From positions 6,014,001 to 6,078,000 of the forward strand of contig NZ_CP197418.1 in assembly GCF_052161655.1 (NCBI RefSeq): a DNA stretch of 64,000 nt, written 5' to 3'. Each line of letters starts with the position of its first letter. The stretch's first letter is position 1. The notes under the pieces were generated by a model, which did no database searches, was not told the origin of the DNA, and saw only the letters and a list, made by a program, of their open reading frames with translations. This DNA comes from Novipirellula sp052161655 (GTDB lineage Bacteria > Planctomycetota > Planctomycetia > Pirellulales > Pirellulaceae). The position numbers were made by a program, and so were the translations under genes. Shown here one piece after another: positions 8,107 to 17,016 of this stretch.

Positions 8107-9323
8107 CGTCCAAACCAAAGTCAAAAGCTAAGCTAGACACGAAAACAACATCCAAGTCGAAGCCACAACGCCCCAAAGCCGATCCTCCGCCGCATGATCC
8201 GGTCTGGGAACAATCGGCTTGGCGAAGTCGTACACGGTCGCGATTACTCGATTGGTTTGCATCGAACCACCGTGTGCTGCCTTGGCGATCAGACCCTCAG
8301 CCGTATCACGTCTGGGTCAGCGAGATCATGTTGCAACAAACTCAAGTTGCGACGGTGATTCCCTACTACGAACGCTTTCTGAAACAGTTTCCCACGGTTG
8401 CAGCGCTCGCCGCCGCAGACGAGTCGTCGCTGCTGTCCCACTGGGAAGGACTCGGGTATTACCGCCGCGCGCGGTCGATGCACGCGGCTGCAAAGCAGAT
8501 TTGCGAACAGCACGACGCGGTCTTTCCCACGACGTTCGACGACGTACTCAATTTGCCTGGCATCGGTCGCTACACTGCGGGCGCGATCATGTCGATTTCT
8601 CAAGGCCAATCGTTTCCGGTGCTCGAGGGAAATACACAGCGTGTCTTCAGCCGCTGGGTCGCTATGCAAGGCGTCCTTTCAGAGAAGCCGACTCTCGATC
8701 TACTTTGGCAAATTGCCGAAGCGATGTTGCCCAAAAAAGGTGGAGCCGGCGGCGACGCCGCGACGGACCGTGGGCCGGGAATCTTTAACCAAGCGGCGAT
8801 GGAACTTGGTGCACTCATTTGCACACCACGATCCCCCAAGTGCGATCAATGTCCGGTGCGAGCAAGTTGCTGTGCACGGAAACGTGGCATTCAAGAAACG
8901 ATTCCCGGCAAAGTCAAGAAAATCGACTACGAGGATCGCACGGAGTTTGCCTTTGTGATCGCAAACCGAGACCAGTCTCAATTTCTGGTTCGACCGATTC
9001 CGACGGGAGAGCGTTGGGCCGGGCTCTGGGATTTCCCTCGTTTGACCACCGGCGAAATCGAAAATGAATCGGTGGCCGCGGCACAGTTACACGACACATT
9101 ATCGACGCCTATTTCGGTCGGCGATCCGTTGATGTCGATGAAGCATGCCGTGACGAAGTACCGAATTCGGTTAAACGTTTTCCGAGCCAACGTTGCCAAC
9201 GGATCGACTCGCCGATGGAAGCCGCCCGCACCTTGGAAATTTGCAACGCTTGCGGAGATCGACGAACTTCCGATGAGCGTGACGGGCAGAAAAATCGCCA
9301 AGGAATTGAGCAAGTGTCGCTGA
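8103..9323 (+). CDS. mutY: A/G-specific adenine DNA glycosylase MutY
   Basis: A 406-residue base-excision repair enzyme removing adenine opposite 8-oxoguanine. Residues 1-35 are a Lys/Pro-rich extension. The glycosylase domain shows EIMLQQTQV with Glu74, the helix-hairpin-helix LPGIGRYTAG (151-160), and the 4Fe-4S ligands Cys240, Cys247, Cys250 and Cys256. The C-terminal NUDIX-like domain begins near FAFVIANRDQ and keeps GLWDFPRL. At the usual catalytic Asp (LDGNV in E. coli MutY) the sequence is LEGNT, with Glu175. GTG at 8103 overlaps the preceding stop codon. Confidence 0.93.
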   Translation: MTSKPKSKAKLDTKTTSKSKPQRPKADPPPHDPVWEQSAWRSRTRSRLLDWFASNHRVLPWRSDPQPYHVWVSEIMLQQTQVATVIPYYERFLKQFPTVAALAAADESSLLSHWEGLGYYRRARSMHAAAKQICEQHDAVFPTTFDDVLNLPGIGRYTAGAIMSISQGQSFPVLEGNTQRVFSRWVAMQGVLSEKPTLDLLWQIAEAMLPKKGGAGGDAATDRGPGIFNQAAMELGALICTPRSPKCDQCPVRASCCARKRGIQETIPGKVKKIDYEDRTEFAFVIANRDQSQFLVRPIPTGERWAGLWDFPRLTTGEIENESVAAAQLHDTLSTPISVGDPLMSMKHAVTKYRIRLNVFRANVANGSTRRWKPPAPWKFATLAEIDELPMSVTGRKIAKELSKCR

Positions 9324-9355
9324 TCGCTCCGCGATCTTGGCGTTTTAATGCTCTT

Positions 9356-9390
9356 GTAGCCACGCTCGCCAGAGCGTGGATTTCCGCTAC
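9356..9390. repeat. GTAGC-headed hairpin, GC-rich variant
   Basis: GTAGC at 9356 is followed by the perfect stem CCACGCTC/GAGCGTGG (9360-9367, 9372-9379) around GCCA, then TTCCGCTAC to 9390. The frame GTAGC-stem-GCCA-stem is that of the REP-like family at 30.7-48.4 kb, with a different stem sequence. It lies between convergent mutY and the zinc-ribbon gene, where it could also end transcription. Confidence 0.55.
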
Positions 9391-9438
9391 TCTCGCGAGC
9401 TGACGTACGACGATTCGGCTAAGTTTCCTCTTTCGATT

Positions 9439-9756
9439 CTAACCAATTTGCTTCATGTAATCGGGAACGACTCCAATGAAACATTGACAGTGGTTGCAAA
9501 CCGAAACGTCGGTGTTGACCTGGCGGCTGCATCTTGGACACGGACGCTGGGGCGGTTGTTGTTTTGCAGTAGGCGTTTCGGACAGCGGTGCCAAGTCGCC
9601 GAGAATCCGCATCACACCTGTATCGGAAAGTGCGTCCTTCGCTTGTGGCACAACCACTTCGCCACGACATTTTGGGCATGGCAACGTGCGTCCTCGCAAG
9701 TGAGTGCCAGCTTTCAGGCGGTGACCGGCCTGACATTGAACGTGCACGAATTCCAT
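9439..9756 (-). CDS. small zinc-ribbon protein
   Basis: A 105-residue protein starting at the ATG at 9756 (MEFVHVQCQAGH); the open frame runs further upstream to 9975, but that part is basic and repeat-like. There are two metal-binding modules: Cys8 with CPKC near residue 37, and CPRC with CNHC near residues 72-90 (PCPRCSRQV...VCNHCQCFIG). The second resembles a double zinc-ribbon. Linker residues 45-65 are low in structure. No catalytic domain. Function unknown; zinc ribbons of this type mediate protein or nucleic-acid binding. Confidence 0.6.
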   Translation of the reverse strand: MEFVHVQCQAGHRLKAGTHLRGRTLPCPKCRGEVVVPQAKDALSDTGVMRILGDLAPLSETPTAKQQPPQRPCPRCSRQVNTDVSVCNHCQCFIGVVPDYMKQIG

Positions 9757-10014
9757 TTCCGCAACCTTTCTATTTGGGTGTAACTTAGACGGCTCTACGG
9801 AAGGGGGCTTCCGCAGATGACTGTGTGAGGCAGGATTTCGATGATGGTCTCGACTTAACAATAGAACCCCAAAGCGAGCCTCAGGTTTCGAACTATTTCT
9901 GCTGGGGCTTGGTTTGCGGAGACTTTTAAGTTTGCGTTGTTTTCCGGGGCCGGGGCGGCGGCTATGGAAGTCCACGCCACTCAGGCAGCTCTGCAGAAGG
10001 GTGAGGCAGCCACA

Positions 10015-11040
10015 CTAATAATCGAACCACACCCCGACGCCGATGTATTCTTCGCGGCGAGTGAAAAACTCGTACTGGCTGGTGGGGCCTTCGGCGTATT
10101 GCAGTCCGACGCGGAATCGACGGTGCGATTCAGGGCCTTGAAACGCCCAGCCCAATTGAATTGTTGGCGAGATATCATAGTCGACTGCCTCGCGAAAATT
10201 TAAGTTGACCGCCGCAAAGGGGGCTCCGGTGCGAAACGATTTCGCAATCGGCGTGTACTCGATTCCGGTTTGGTATTGGTAACGTTTTGCTCCGCCCGAC
10301 GTGGAAAACGCATTCGCCATTTCTCCGTACAGTTGAATCGATTCGGTCGCGGCGTAGCGAAGCCCCAGTACCCATGACTCTGTTACATAATTGGTACGCT
10401 GAAACAGCGGATTGCGCACCATGTATTCGTCACCGACATGCGAACTGATGTGAAAGTACCCGAACTTCATCGCCCAACGTCCTTCGGCCGCGGTGATCTC
10501 GGTGCCAAAGCGAAAATCCATCGATTCAACGTCTTCGGCATGGTGCAGATCCAATCGCGTCGCAACCGCACCTTCTAAATCCCACTGGAACCCGCGAGGA
10601 TTTTTGGCACCCGGCGTTCCATAGCGAATTAATCCAACTCGGCCTCCTAACGTCGCGTCCCAGAACACTCCGTTGTTAGTATCGTTGTAGATCACGGTCG
10701 AAATTCGGGGCTCGTGCGGTCCCGCCAAATACGAATGCCACAGCAATCCATCGGGCAGCACGTACCAGTCGCGAGCACCGGAGTTCGCACGGTTGTGCCC
10801 GCCACCTGCGGCGACATATTCAAACTCTCCCAATTCTTTGCAGATTGTGTCACACTCGATTTCGGTCTGGTGCAATACCGAATCGATGTCATCAATCACA
10901 CTGGGGAACTCAGAGTGAAAATCGCTTCGAGTGGCTTCAGGCAAACTCACAATGTCATCGGCATGCAACGTAGCCGACAAGACTATGAAACCGATGCATC
11001 CGCAAAGCAATAAAAACGCTCGTCTGGTACCACGGACCAT
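10015..11040 (-). CDS. DUF1207 outer-membrane barrel-like protein
   Basis: A 341-residue protein with signal peptide (RRAFLLLCGCIGFIVLSATLHADD). The hallmark WHSYLAGPHEPRIS lies near residue 96. The rest alternates aromatic and polar residues, as in an outer-membrane beta-barrel, and ends in YIGVGVWFDY with a terminal Tyr of the type used by barrel-assembly signals. The start at 11040 is one base after the TAG of the upstream glycosyltransferase, so it is the last gene of the five-gene operon beginning at 16663. Role unknown; context points to the envelope. Confidence 0.75.
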   Translation of the reverse strand: MVRGTRRAFLLLCGCIGFIVLSATLHADDIVSLPEATRSDFHSEFPSVIDDIDSVLHQTEIECDTICKELGEFEYVAAGGGHNRANSGARDWYVLPDGLLWHSYLAGPHEPRISTVIYNDTNNGVFWDATLGGRVGLIRYGTPGAKNPRGFQWDLEGAVATRLDLHHAEDVESMDFRFGTEITAAEGRWAMKFGYFHISSHVGDEYMVRNPLFQRTNYVTESWVLGLRYAATESIQLYGEMANAFSTSGGAKRYQYQTGIEYTPIAKSFRTGAPFAAVNLNFREAVDYDISPTIQLGWAFQGPESHRRFRVGLQYAEGPTSQYEFFTRREEYIGVGVWFDY

Positions 11041-11041
11041 G

Positions 11042-12793
11042 CTAATGCAATACTCCGTCTGCGCGTCTGCCAACCTTTGCCACGGGTACGTTGATCTTCC
11101 GTCCCATATAGACACGTTTATGAACTCCACTGGCGATAAGTTCGTGCGTCCTGGCGACGGCGTCTCTCGATTCCTCAAGATGTTCTTTGTCGGTAACGAC
11201 GACCACCTCGTGCGACTTTGCAACAAAAGCAGCAAACTCATTTTTCCATTCCAGCGGAAAGTAGACCACCCTTTCGACTGGCAATTGCAGTGAGGCAGCG
11301 TGAGCGTGTTCGCCATAGAACACCGCGACTGCGTCGGGGTGTTGCTCTAAAATGCTGGCGGTCTTGCTGTACAACGAACGTTGCGTTGCCGCAGCGGGAA
11401 TGAATCGCGAGGTGGTGTATCCCAGCAGCAACATGGCCACGATGGCGGTTCCCGCCCAACTTCGAGATGAAAACGCAAACTCTCGATTCCATACGACGCA
11501 CGTTCCGATAAATACGATCATGCAAAGCGAACCAAACAGGATCGTTGTCAGATCGACATGACCACCAAGCTTGATGTCGGCAATCACGACCGACAAACCC
11601 GTTGCCAGCAAAATCATGTTGGCCCGTTGGGGAAAGGGTTTCAAATAGGTGGTGATGCCACTGGATCGTTCGGGCCGCAAGACGGTTTGATCGATCATTC
11701 TGCCGAGCATCAATGCCATCAACGGGATCGCAGGCAAAATGTAAGTGGGCAGCTTGCAACTGGCGATAGAAAAGAACAACAAGATCCAAACCGCACTGCA
11801 AAACAGGAAACCCAGATCCTTTGATCTCAGCACACGAGTCGACTCTTTGCGACTGACCAGATAAACCGCCAACGACGGCAACAACAACGAAGCGGGGAAC
11901 ATCCCGACGAATATCACTGGCAGATAGAACCAGAACGATTCCTCGTGATTCGAGCCTTGCGTGAATCGCTTGAAATTGTGCTCCCAAAAGAAGTAGTCGC
12001 CAAACTCGGGATTGAATTTCCAAACCGCGACGTACCAGGGAACACAAACGACGATAATAGGCAGCACAAAGGCAGTCCAGTGCAATAGCCGAGTGCGTGT
12101 GTGATCGCGTCGCAGCCATCCGCTAGTAATCAGTGGCGGCGCGCACAAGATCAACGCCACTGGGCCTTTCGTCAGCACGCCTAACGCACATGCCATTCCG
12201 GAAATCATCCACCAGACCCAACGATGTTGCGTGTCGCGAACTGCGATGTGTCCGGTCAAGAAACAAACGGTCACGAAGAAGGCCAACAACGAATCCAGAA
12301 TCAGAAAACGACCCGCGATCACAAATCCGCCACATAACAGCAATGCAACGGAGCCCAGCCAAGCGGCACGGCTGCCGATGATGCGTCGACCGAGCAGAAA
12401 GGCGGCCAGCACCGTTGCGATCGACGCCAGCACCGAGGGCAATCTCGCAGCCGTTTCATTGTTTCCAAGCCATTGAAAACTGGCCGCGGTTAACCAATAC
12501 ATCAGCGGTGGTTTATCTAGATACGCTTTGCCATTGAGCGTCGGTGTCACCCAGTCGCGAGAATCGTTCATCTCGATCGCGATTTGTGCGTAACGGGTCT
12601 CGTCGGGATCGATCAACGGATACGACAGATTTGGCATCAACACGACAAAACACGCGAGCGTCAGGATCAACGCAGCGATCATTTCTTGCCGCGGCGTCCA
12701 TTGGCTCTCCGACGTTGCTTCGTCGTGAGTGGCGATCGGAAACAGGGTTTCGTTCCACCACTTTCGCAAGTTGTTTTTGATTTTCTTAACCAT
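11042..12793 (-). CDS. ArnT/PMT-type glycosyltransferase (GT39 family)
   Basis: A 583-residue polytopic inner-membrane protein. After a cytoplasmic tail comes the PMT signature: YPLIDPDETRYAQIA with the DE motif in the first periplasmic loop, then YLDKPPLMYWL and about ten further hydrophobic segments. Members such as ArnT move a sugar from a polyprenyl phosphate to lipid A or another lipid. The C-terminal 120 residues form a soluble periplasmic domain. It starts five bases after lptF stops, and its own stop is one base before the DUF1207 start. Donor and acceptor are not determined; a homologous module is fused in the first gene of the operon. Confidence 0.87.
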   Translation of the reverse strand: MVKKIKNNLRKWWNETLFPIATHDEATSESQWTPRQEMIAALILTLACFVVLMPNLSYPLIDPDETRYAQIAIEMNDSRDWVTPTLNGKAYLDKPPLMYWLTAASFQWLGNNETAARLPSVLASIATVLAAFLLGRRIIGSRAAWLGSVALLLCGGFVIAGRFLILDSLLAFFVTVCFLTGHIAVRDTQHRWVWWMISGMACALGVLTKGPVALILCAPPLITSGWLRRDHTRTRLLHWTAFVLPIIVVCVPWYVAVWKFNPEFGDYFFWEHNFKRFTQGSNHEESFWFYLPVIFVGMFPASLLLPSLAVYLVSRKESTRVLRSKDLGFLFCSAVWILLFFSIASCKLPTYILPAIPLMALMLGRMIDQTVLRPERSSGITTYLKPFPQRANMILLATGLSVVIADIKLGGHVDLTTILFGSLCMIVFIGTCVVWNREFAFSSRSWAGTAIVAMLLLGYTTSRFIPAAATQRSLYSKTASILEQHPDAVAVFYGEHAHAASLQLPVERVVYFPLEWKNEFAAFVAKSHEVVVVTDKEHLEESRDAVARTHELIASGVHKRVYMGRKINVPVAKVGRRADGVLH

Positions 12794-12798
12794 GATTT

Positions 12799-13992
12799 CT
12801 ATACCGGCGAATAAATCGTTTTACGCATCATCGCGATGCTCAGAAGGACAAAAATAGCATTGGCGATCCAAACGCCACACGCCGCGATTCGGCCATCTTT
12901 GGCCATATCAAGCGTCAACGCAAAAATCGGATAATAGACCAACAACGTCGGCAAAAAGACGATCCCAAAGGTGGTCATCGTATCAGCTGTCTTCAATCGA
13001 ATTGCCAACGGCACACCGACCATCGCCAACGCAAAGCAAGTGAACCCGCTGGCCCAACGCCGGTGCATCTCGGCATCGAGTCGTTGCAGACGTTTACGTC
13101 CATCGCGGACAGCGTCATGGTGCGCCATGGCGGTCACGCCAACGATCTCGTGAACACGCCCCGTCAAAATATTGATTCCGGTTTCAACCGCGATTGAACT
13201 TTCTCGTCGCACAATTTCTCGGGACTGTTTCGACGTCGCGATCGGCAAATCGCTCATCGGCATATGCGATGGATTGGCCGTCAATACGTCGTAGGGTGGT
13301 TCGGTGCGTAGCGGGACCGTATGGACGAACGTATCGGGGAAATGAAACGAAGCTTTGCCCTCGATCGTTGCCGTTCCTTCGGTGACGCTTAACGTCAAAC
13401 CTTTCTCCTCGTCGTTGTAACGCAGCACTGCCGTTTTCGCGTTGATCGAAATCGATTCCTGATTCGGTCGACGAATTCCGATCACCGGTTCAACCAAATT
13501 GCGACCGTCGACATCGCGGACCGACAAACTCAAATCGCCGTGCTGAAAACTTCGTTCACGTTGTAGCACGCCATACGCAACGTTTTCGACCGACGACATC
13601 AGGACATGTTGAATGCCATTAAAACCCCAAGTGAACGCCGTGTTGATCAACCCCACTGTCGCAAGGCTCAGTAGCGTGGCGATCCCAACCGCGGGCCAAA
13701 TCGCCGCGAGAGGCGAAATCCCAACCGATTGCAACGTCGTGAACTCGTTATCCGCCGACATCCGTCCATATACACAACACACACTAAATAACGCCGTTCC
13801 GGGTACCGCCAGCGACAATGCATTTGGCATCGCGTAGGGAATTAGTCGCAAAACACCAATCACGCCTAATCCTTGGGACAACGCTTCGCGGGCGACACCG
13901 ATTAGCATCACCATCAACGTCATCACAAAAAGGGACAGGCCAAACATCACCAAAATGTCGCGTGCAATACCAAGCTGGATTCTCGTTAACAT
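12799..13992 (-). CDS. LptF/LptG-family permease
   Basis: A 397-residue YjgP/YjgQ-family protein. In lipopolysaccharide export two such permeases join the ATPase LptB2 to extract lipid from the inner membrane. The N-terminal block has the standard start (LTRIQLGIARDILVMFGLSL), three membrane segments, a periplasmic jellyroll-like region (about 135-300), then three C-terminal segments. ATG at 13992 is used; the frame is open to 14259 but that extension lies inside the 77-aa gene. Only one permease gene is present and no lptB is nearby, so its partner must be encoded elsewhere or it forms a homodimer. Confidence 0.85.
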   Translation of the reverse strand: MLTRIQLGIARDILVMFGLSLFVMTLMVMLIGVAREALSQGLGVIGVLRLIPYAMPNALSLAVPGTALFSVCCVYGRMSADNEFTTLQSVGISPLAAIWPAVGIATLLSLATVGLINTAFTWGFNGIQHVLMSSVENVAYGVLQRERSFQHGDLSLSVRDVDGRNLVEPVIGIRRPNQESISINAKTAVLRYNDEEKGLTLSVTEGTATIEGKASFHFPDTFVHTVPLRTEPPYDVLTANPSHMPMSDLPIATSKQSREIVRRESSIAVETGINILTGRVHEIVGVTAMAHHDAVRDGRKRLQRLDAEMHRRWASGFTCFALAMVGVPLAIRLKTADTMTTFGIVFLPTLLVYYPIFALTLDMAKDGRIAACGVWIANAIFVLLSIAMMRKTIYSPV

Positions 13993-14219
13993 GGGGCTTC
14001 CTCCCGGTGTGAGGTGGCGACCGTGCGTCCCTCTGCTTGTTCCAACATCTCTATCATCTGGCGAATCGCCAGCACATCTTCGTTGGTGGCGCAGGAGGGT
14101 GTTTGCATTGCACTGTTCAGACAGGACGCCGAGAGTTTCTCGAACCAATTTCGCACTCGGCGGCCGAACGCCACCATCAAAATGGGAAGCGGGAAGCGAG
14201 TTCGGATCCGCAACCTCAT
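13986..14219 (-). CDS. 77-residue hypothetical protein in the operon
   Basis: A small basic protein whose ATG overlaps the TGA of the upstream fusion gene in an ATGA junction and whose TAA lies six bases inside the permease gene. This tight packing on both sides is the main support. The N-terminus is Arg-rich followed by FPLPILMVAFG, too short for a confident membrane segment; residues 44-66 form an amphipathic helix (NEDVLAIRQMIEMLEQAEG). Two Cys flank the middle. No family recognised; it may instead be an out-of-frame leader for lptF translation. Confidence 0.5.
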   Translation of the reverse strand: MRLRIRTRFPLPILMVAFGRRVRNWFEKLSASCLNSAMQTPSCATNEDVLAIRQMIEMLEQAEGRTVATSHREEAPC

Positions 14220-16663
14220 CTCGCCACCGAGCCACGATTGGATTCGAGCCGTTTGGCAATCGCCGTCGGATTGACGACCTCGATCACCTGAGCCTGACCT
14301 CGATTCCCCAGTCGCCTGACTCGCGTCCCCGGCGGAAAATATCGCTCGACTTGTTTACTAGGAATTCGCTTTTCCACTACTAAAACGGTCCGCTGATTTG
14401 CCGCAACAAGTTCCCGCAATCGCCGGTCATCGAGTCCGCCAAAATTGGCGACATCCGATCGTTTTAGGTAAAACGGCACACCAGAAAACTCGTGAGCTAC
14501 CGTGGCAATCGCGGGATTCGATTGCAAAGCAATCTGCTCACTGAGCGGAGACGCTTGGCCGAACAAGGTTTCGCCTTGGCTGTACATTGGCACCCATTGG
14601 TGCATCACCATAACAGCAAGCAGCATCGCGGTGCCCATCGATGCCGGCCAAGCAAACCGGGTGTCGTGACGTTTGCCGATCAGCAAAAACAATGATCCGC
14701 CCAACAGCACGGTCCAGAGCGTCGCCCAGGCATAAATCAAGGTCGAGGTGTCACCAACATAAGTTGTGATGTAAATAACAAATGCGATCCCAACGCCGCA
14801 GGTGGTAACCGTCGCGGTACGAGGCGACCAGAACCGGGCGAACCAGAATTGAGCCTTGTCCGCGGATTCGTCCAGCACGTAATCCAAGTAGTGACCAATC
14901 ATCAACGCAAACGCTGGAGCGGCTGGCAATAGGTATGTCGGCAGCTTGCATCGCGAGAGCGAAAAGAAGACAAAACACCAAACGCTCCACAGCAATAAGT
15001 AACCAACCGCAGCAGGCCGCTGGTAACGCGATTCGCCCGACTGCCGGAACAGGAAATGAGCGTAGGGAATCGTCAGAAACGACCACGGATGCCCTGCGAT
15101 TAACAACACTGGCACGAAATACCAAATCGGTTGATTATGAAATCCACCGGCAAAACGCCCCAGATTGTGAGTGTAGAAAAACTCCGTCAAAAACGACGCG
15201 TCTTGTAGCGAAACCGCGATCATCCAGGGCATCGCAATCGCAAGTGTCACGCCGCCGATCATCCCGTATTGCCACCAACGCGGCTTTGCAAAAGTGTTCG
15301 ACAACCATGCAAACGCAAACACTGGCGGCAACCACAAAACGAGGGCAACCGGCCCCTTGGTCAGAAACCCTAGTCCGCAGAACACAGCCGCCAACAACCA
15401 CCAGCCCAATTTTACTTTGCCACTGCGAATCGCTTCGTACGCCGTGAACAACGACAACGAAACAAACAGCGTCATCACGCCGTCCAGCAGTAAATATCGA
15501 CTCGTGAATGCGAACCCCGCGGACAACAGCAACACAACGCCGCTGAGTAATCCGATTCGCTTGTCAAAAATTCGAGCACCAAACCACATCGTCGACGCAA
15601 TCGTTGCCAGTGCTGCCAAGGCCGGGACAAGCCTTGCGGCGGTTTCCGTGATCCCAAACAGCTTGAAGCTGATGGCACACAACCAATAGACCAGCGGCGG
15701 TTTGTCGTAGTACGTCTGAAAGTTCAATTGCGGCAACACCCAGTTGCCGGTCGCGATCATTTCACGTGGTATCTCGGCGTACCGGGTTTCATCGCGATCG
15801 ATCAACGGATAACCGAGATTCGTTAACATGAAGACCGCCGCGATAACCATCAGGGCGACGCTCGCCCAAACGTAGCGTCGATCTTGTACCGCCGCTGCTT
15901 GCGAATGGCTGGTTCGGTTCACCGAGGCCGATGATTCGTTAAGAACAGGAAACTGGACGGCGTTCCACCAGAATCTCGCCAGACTGCAGAGGACTTTGGG
16001 GATATGCGAGATCGAAACCGTGCTCGTGCCCTCGGTTCGCGGACGATGCGAAACGCCCACTTCGACAATTTGGTAACCAGCTTGTTTCGCACGCGTCAGG
16101 ATTTCGGAATTGACTAAGAATCCGCCGCCCGAAATTTCGAGGTTCTGGACGACTTCGCGATGAAACATTTTCAGCGCACAATCGACGTCTCGAACTTCGG
16201 TACGCAGCAGGATCCGCACCATCTGGTTGTAAACGCGGGAATAGAGACACCTCAGCGGCGTGTCTTTGCGATCGATACGGTACCCACAAACGATGTCGTA
16301 GCGATCGGCAAGCAGCACGAAACGATCCAACTCCGTCAGATCAAATTGACAGTCGGCATCCGTAAATACCACCAATTCCTTTTCTGCTGCGGCAAAACCA
16401 CTACGAATGGAGGCCCCGTAACCTTGGTTCGGACTGTGCTGGACTAACCGCACGTGAGGGTTCGATTCCGCCGCTTGCAACACCAGTTGTCCCGTGCCAT
16501 CAGTGCTGCCATCGTCGACAACAATGATTTCATAATCGCTGGTCAATTGACTTAGTGCCGAGTCGGCCTCGTCAATTGCTTGGCGAATGACTTCACTCTC
16601 GTTCCAGGCTGGCAATATAAGCGAGAGGGTGGGGGCGGCATCCGACCGTTCCTTGGCGTACAT
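14216..16663 (-). CDS. fused GT2 polyprenyl-P-sugar synthase and GT39 transferase
   Basis: An 815-residue protein with two enzymes in one chain. Residues 10-245 are a DPM1-like GT2 domain: LILPAWNE, IIVVDDGSTDGT, the DxD site TDADCQFD, and a GGGFLVNSEIL stretch. Residues 265-815 are an ArnT/PMT-like GT39: YPLIDRDETRYAEI with the acidic DE pair, TYYDKPPLVYWL, and many membrane segments. The GT2 half would charge polyprenyl phosphate with a sugar; the GT39 half would use it on the periplasmic side. It is the first gene of the operon and has AAGG next to its ATG. Confidence 0.87.
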   Translation of the reverse strand: MYAKERSDAAPTLSLILPAWNESEVIRQAIDEADSALSQLTSDYEIIVVDDGSTDGTGQLVLQAAESNPHVRLVQHSPNQGYGASIRSGFAAAEKELVVFTDADCQFDLTELDRFVLLADRYDIVCGYRIDRKDTPLRCLYSRVYNQMVRILLRTEVRDVDCALKMFHREVVQNLEISGGGFLVNSEILTRAKQAGYQIVEVGVSHRPRTEGTSTVSISHIPKVLCSLARFWWNAVQFPVLNESSASVNRTSHSQAAAVQDRRYVWASVALMVIAAVFMLTNLGYPLIDRDETRYAEIPREMIATGNWVLPQLNFQTYYDKPPLVYWLCAISFKLFGITETAARLVPALAALATIASTMWFGARIFDKRIGLLSGVVLLLSAGFAFTSRYLLLDGVMTLFVSLSLFTAYEAIRSGKVKLGWWLLAAVFCGLGFLTKGPVALVLWLPPVFAFAWLSNTFAKPRWWQYGMIGGVTLAIAMPWMIAVSLQDASFLTEFFYTHNLGRFAGGFHNQPIWYFVPVLLIAGHPWSFLTIPYAHFLFRQSGESRYQRPAAVGYLLLWSVWCFVFFSLSRCKLPTYLLPAAPAFALMIGHYLDYVLDESADKAQFWFARFWSPRTATVTTCGVGIAFVIYITTYVGDTSTLIYAWATLWTVLLGGSLFLLIGKRHDTRFAWPASMGTAMLLAVMVMHQWVPMYSQGETLFGQASPLSEQIALQSNPAIATVAHEFSGVPFYLKRSDVANFGGLDDRRLRELVAANQRTVLVVEKRIPSKQVERYFPPGTRVRRLGNRGQAQVIEVVNPTAIAKRLESNRGSVAR

Positions 16664-17016
16664 CCTTGCACTTTCAAATTTGGAATCTTTTGCTGATCGG
16701 CAAAGAATAGATGCAAAGGGAAAATTGCAACAAGCCCAACTCCTAATCTTTCCGTAGTTAAATCCCGAAAACTCTAGTAGTTGAAGAAATCAGCCCAGGA
16801 AATGATAGCAAACAAGGGGTTTCGCAGGTGGGTTGGGTGATTCCGGTTATCGCGATCGAACCAAGGCGAGTGGGTCGTACTAAATACACCGTAGGGGAGA
16901 GTCGATCTGAATAACATGAACGTGTCGGTCGCGCTCCAGCAACCGAATGACTGTGTATCAATCGTCCTACGACGTGACATGACAACGTCACGCCCGAAAA
17001 TCGAAGGAAGCCAAGG
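16664..17016. promoter_or_regulatory. divergent promoter region
   Basis: This 353-bp spacer separates the glycosyltransferase operon (leftward) from the TolC-like gene (rightward) and must hold both promoters. No specific -35/-10 pair or palindrome stood out. The TolC start at 17017 has AAGGA-type purines directly upstream. Confidence 0.4.

Noticed and set aside
9757..9975. N-terminal extension of the zinc-ribbon protein
   Set aside because: Arg/Pro/Ser-rich with no conservation signal; MEFVHVQC at 9756 is a natural start.
12799..14259. 486-residue form of the LptF-like protein
   Set aside because: The extra 89 residues overlap the 77-aa gene and the end of the fusion gene, while MLTRIQLG at 13992 is the family start.
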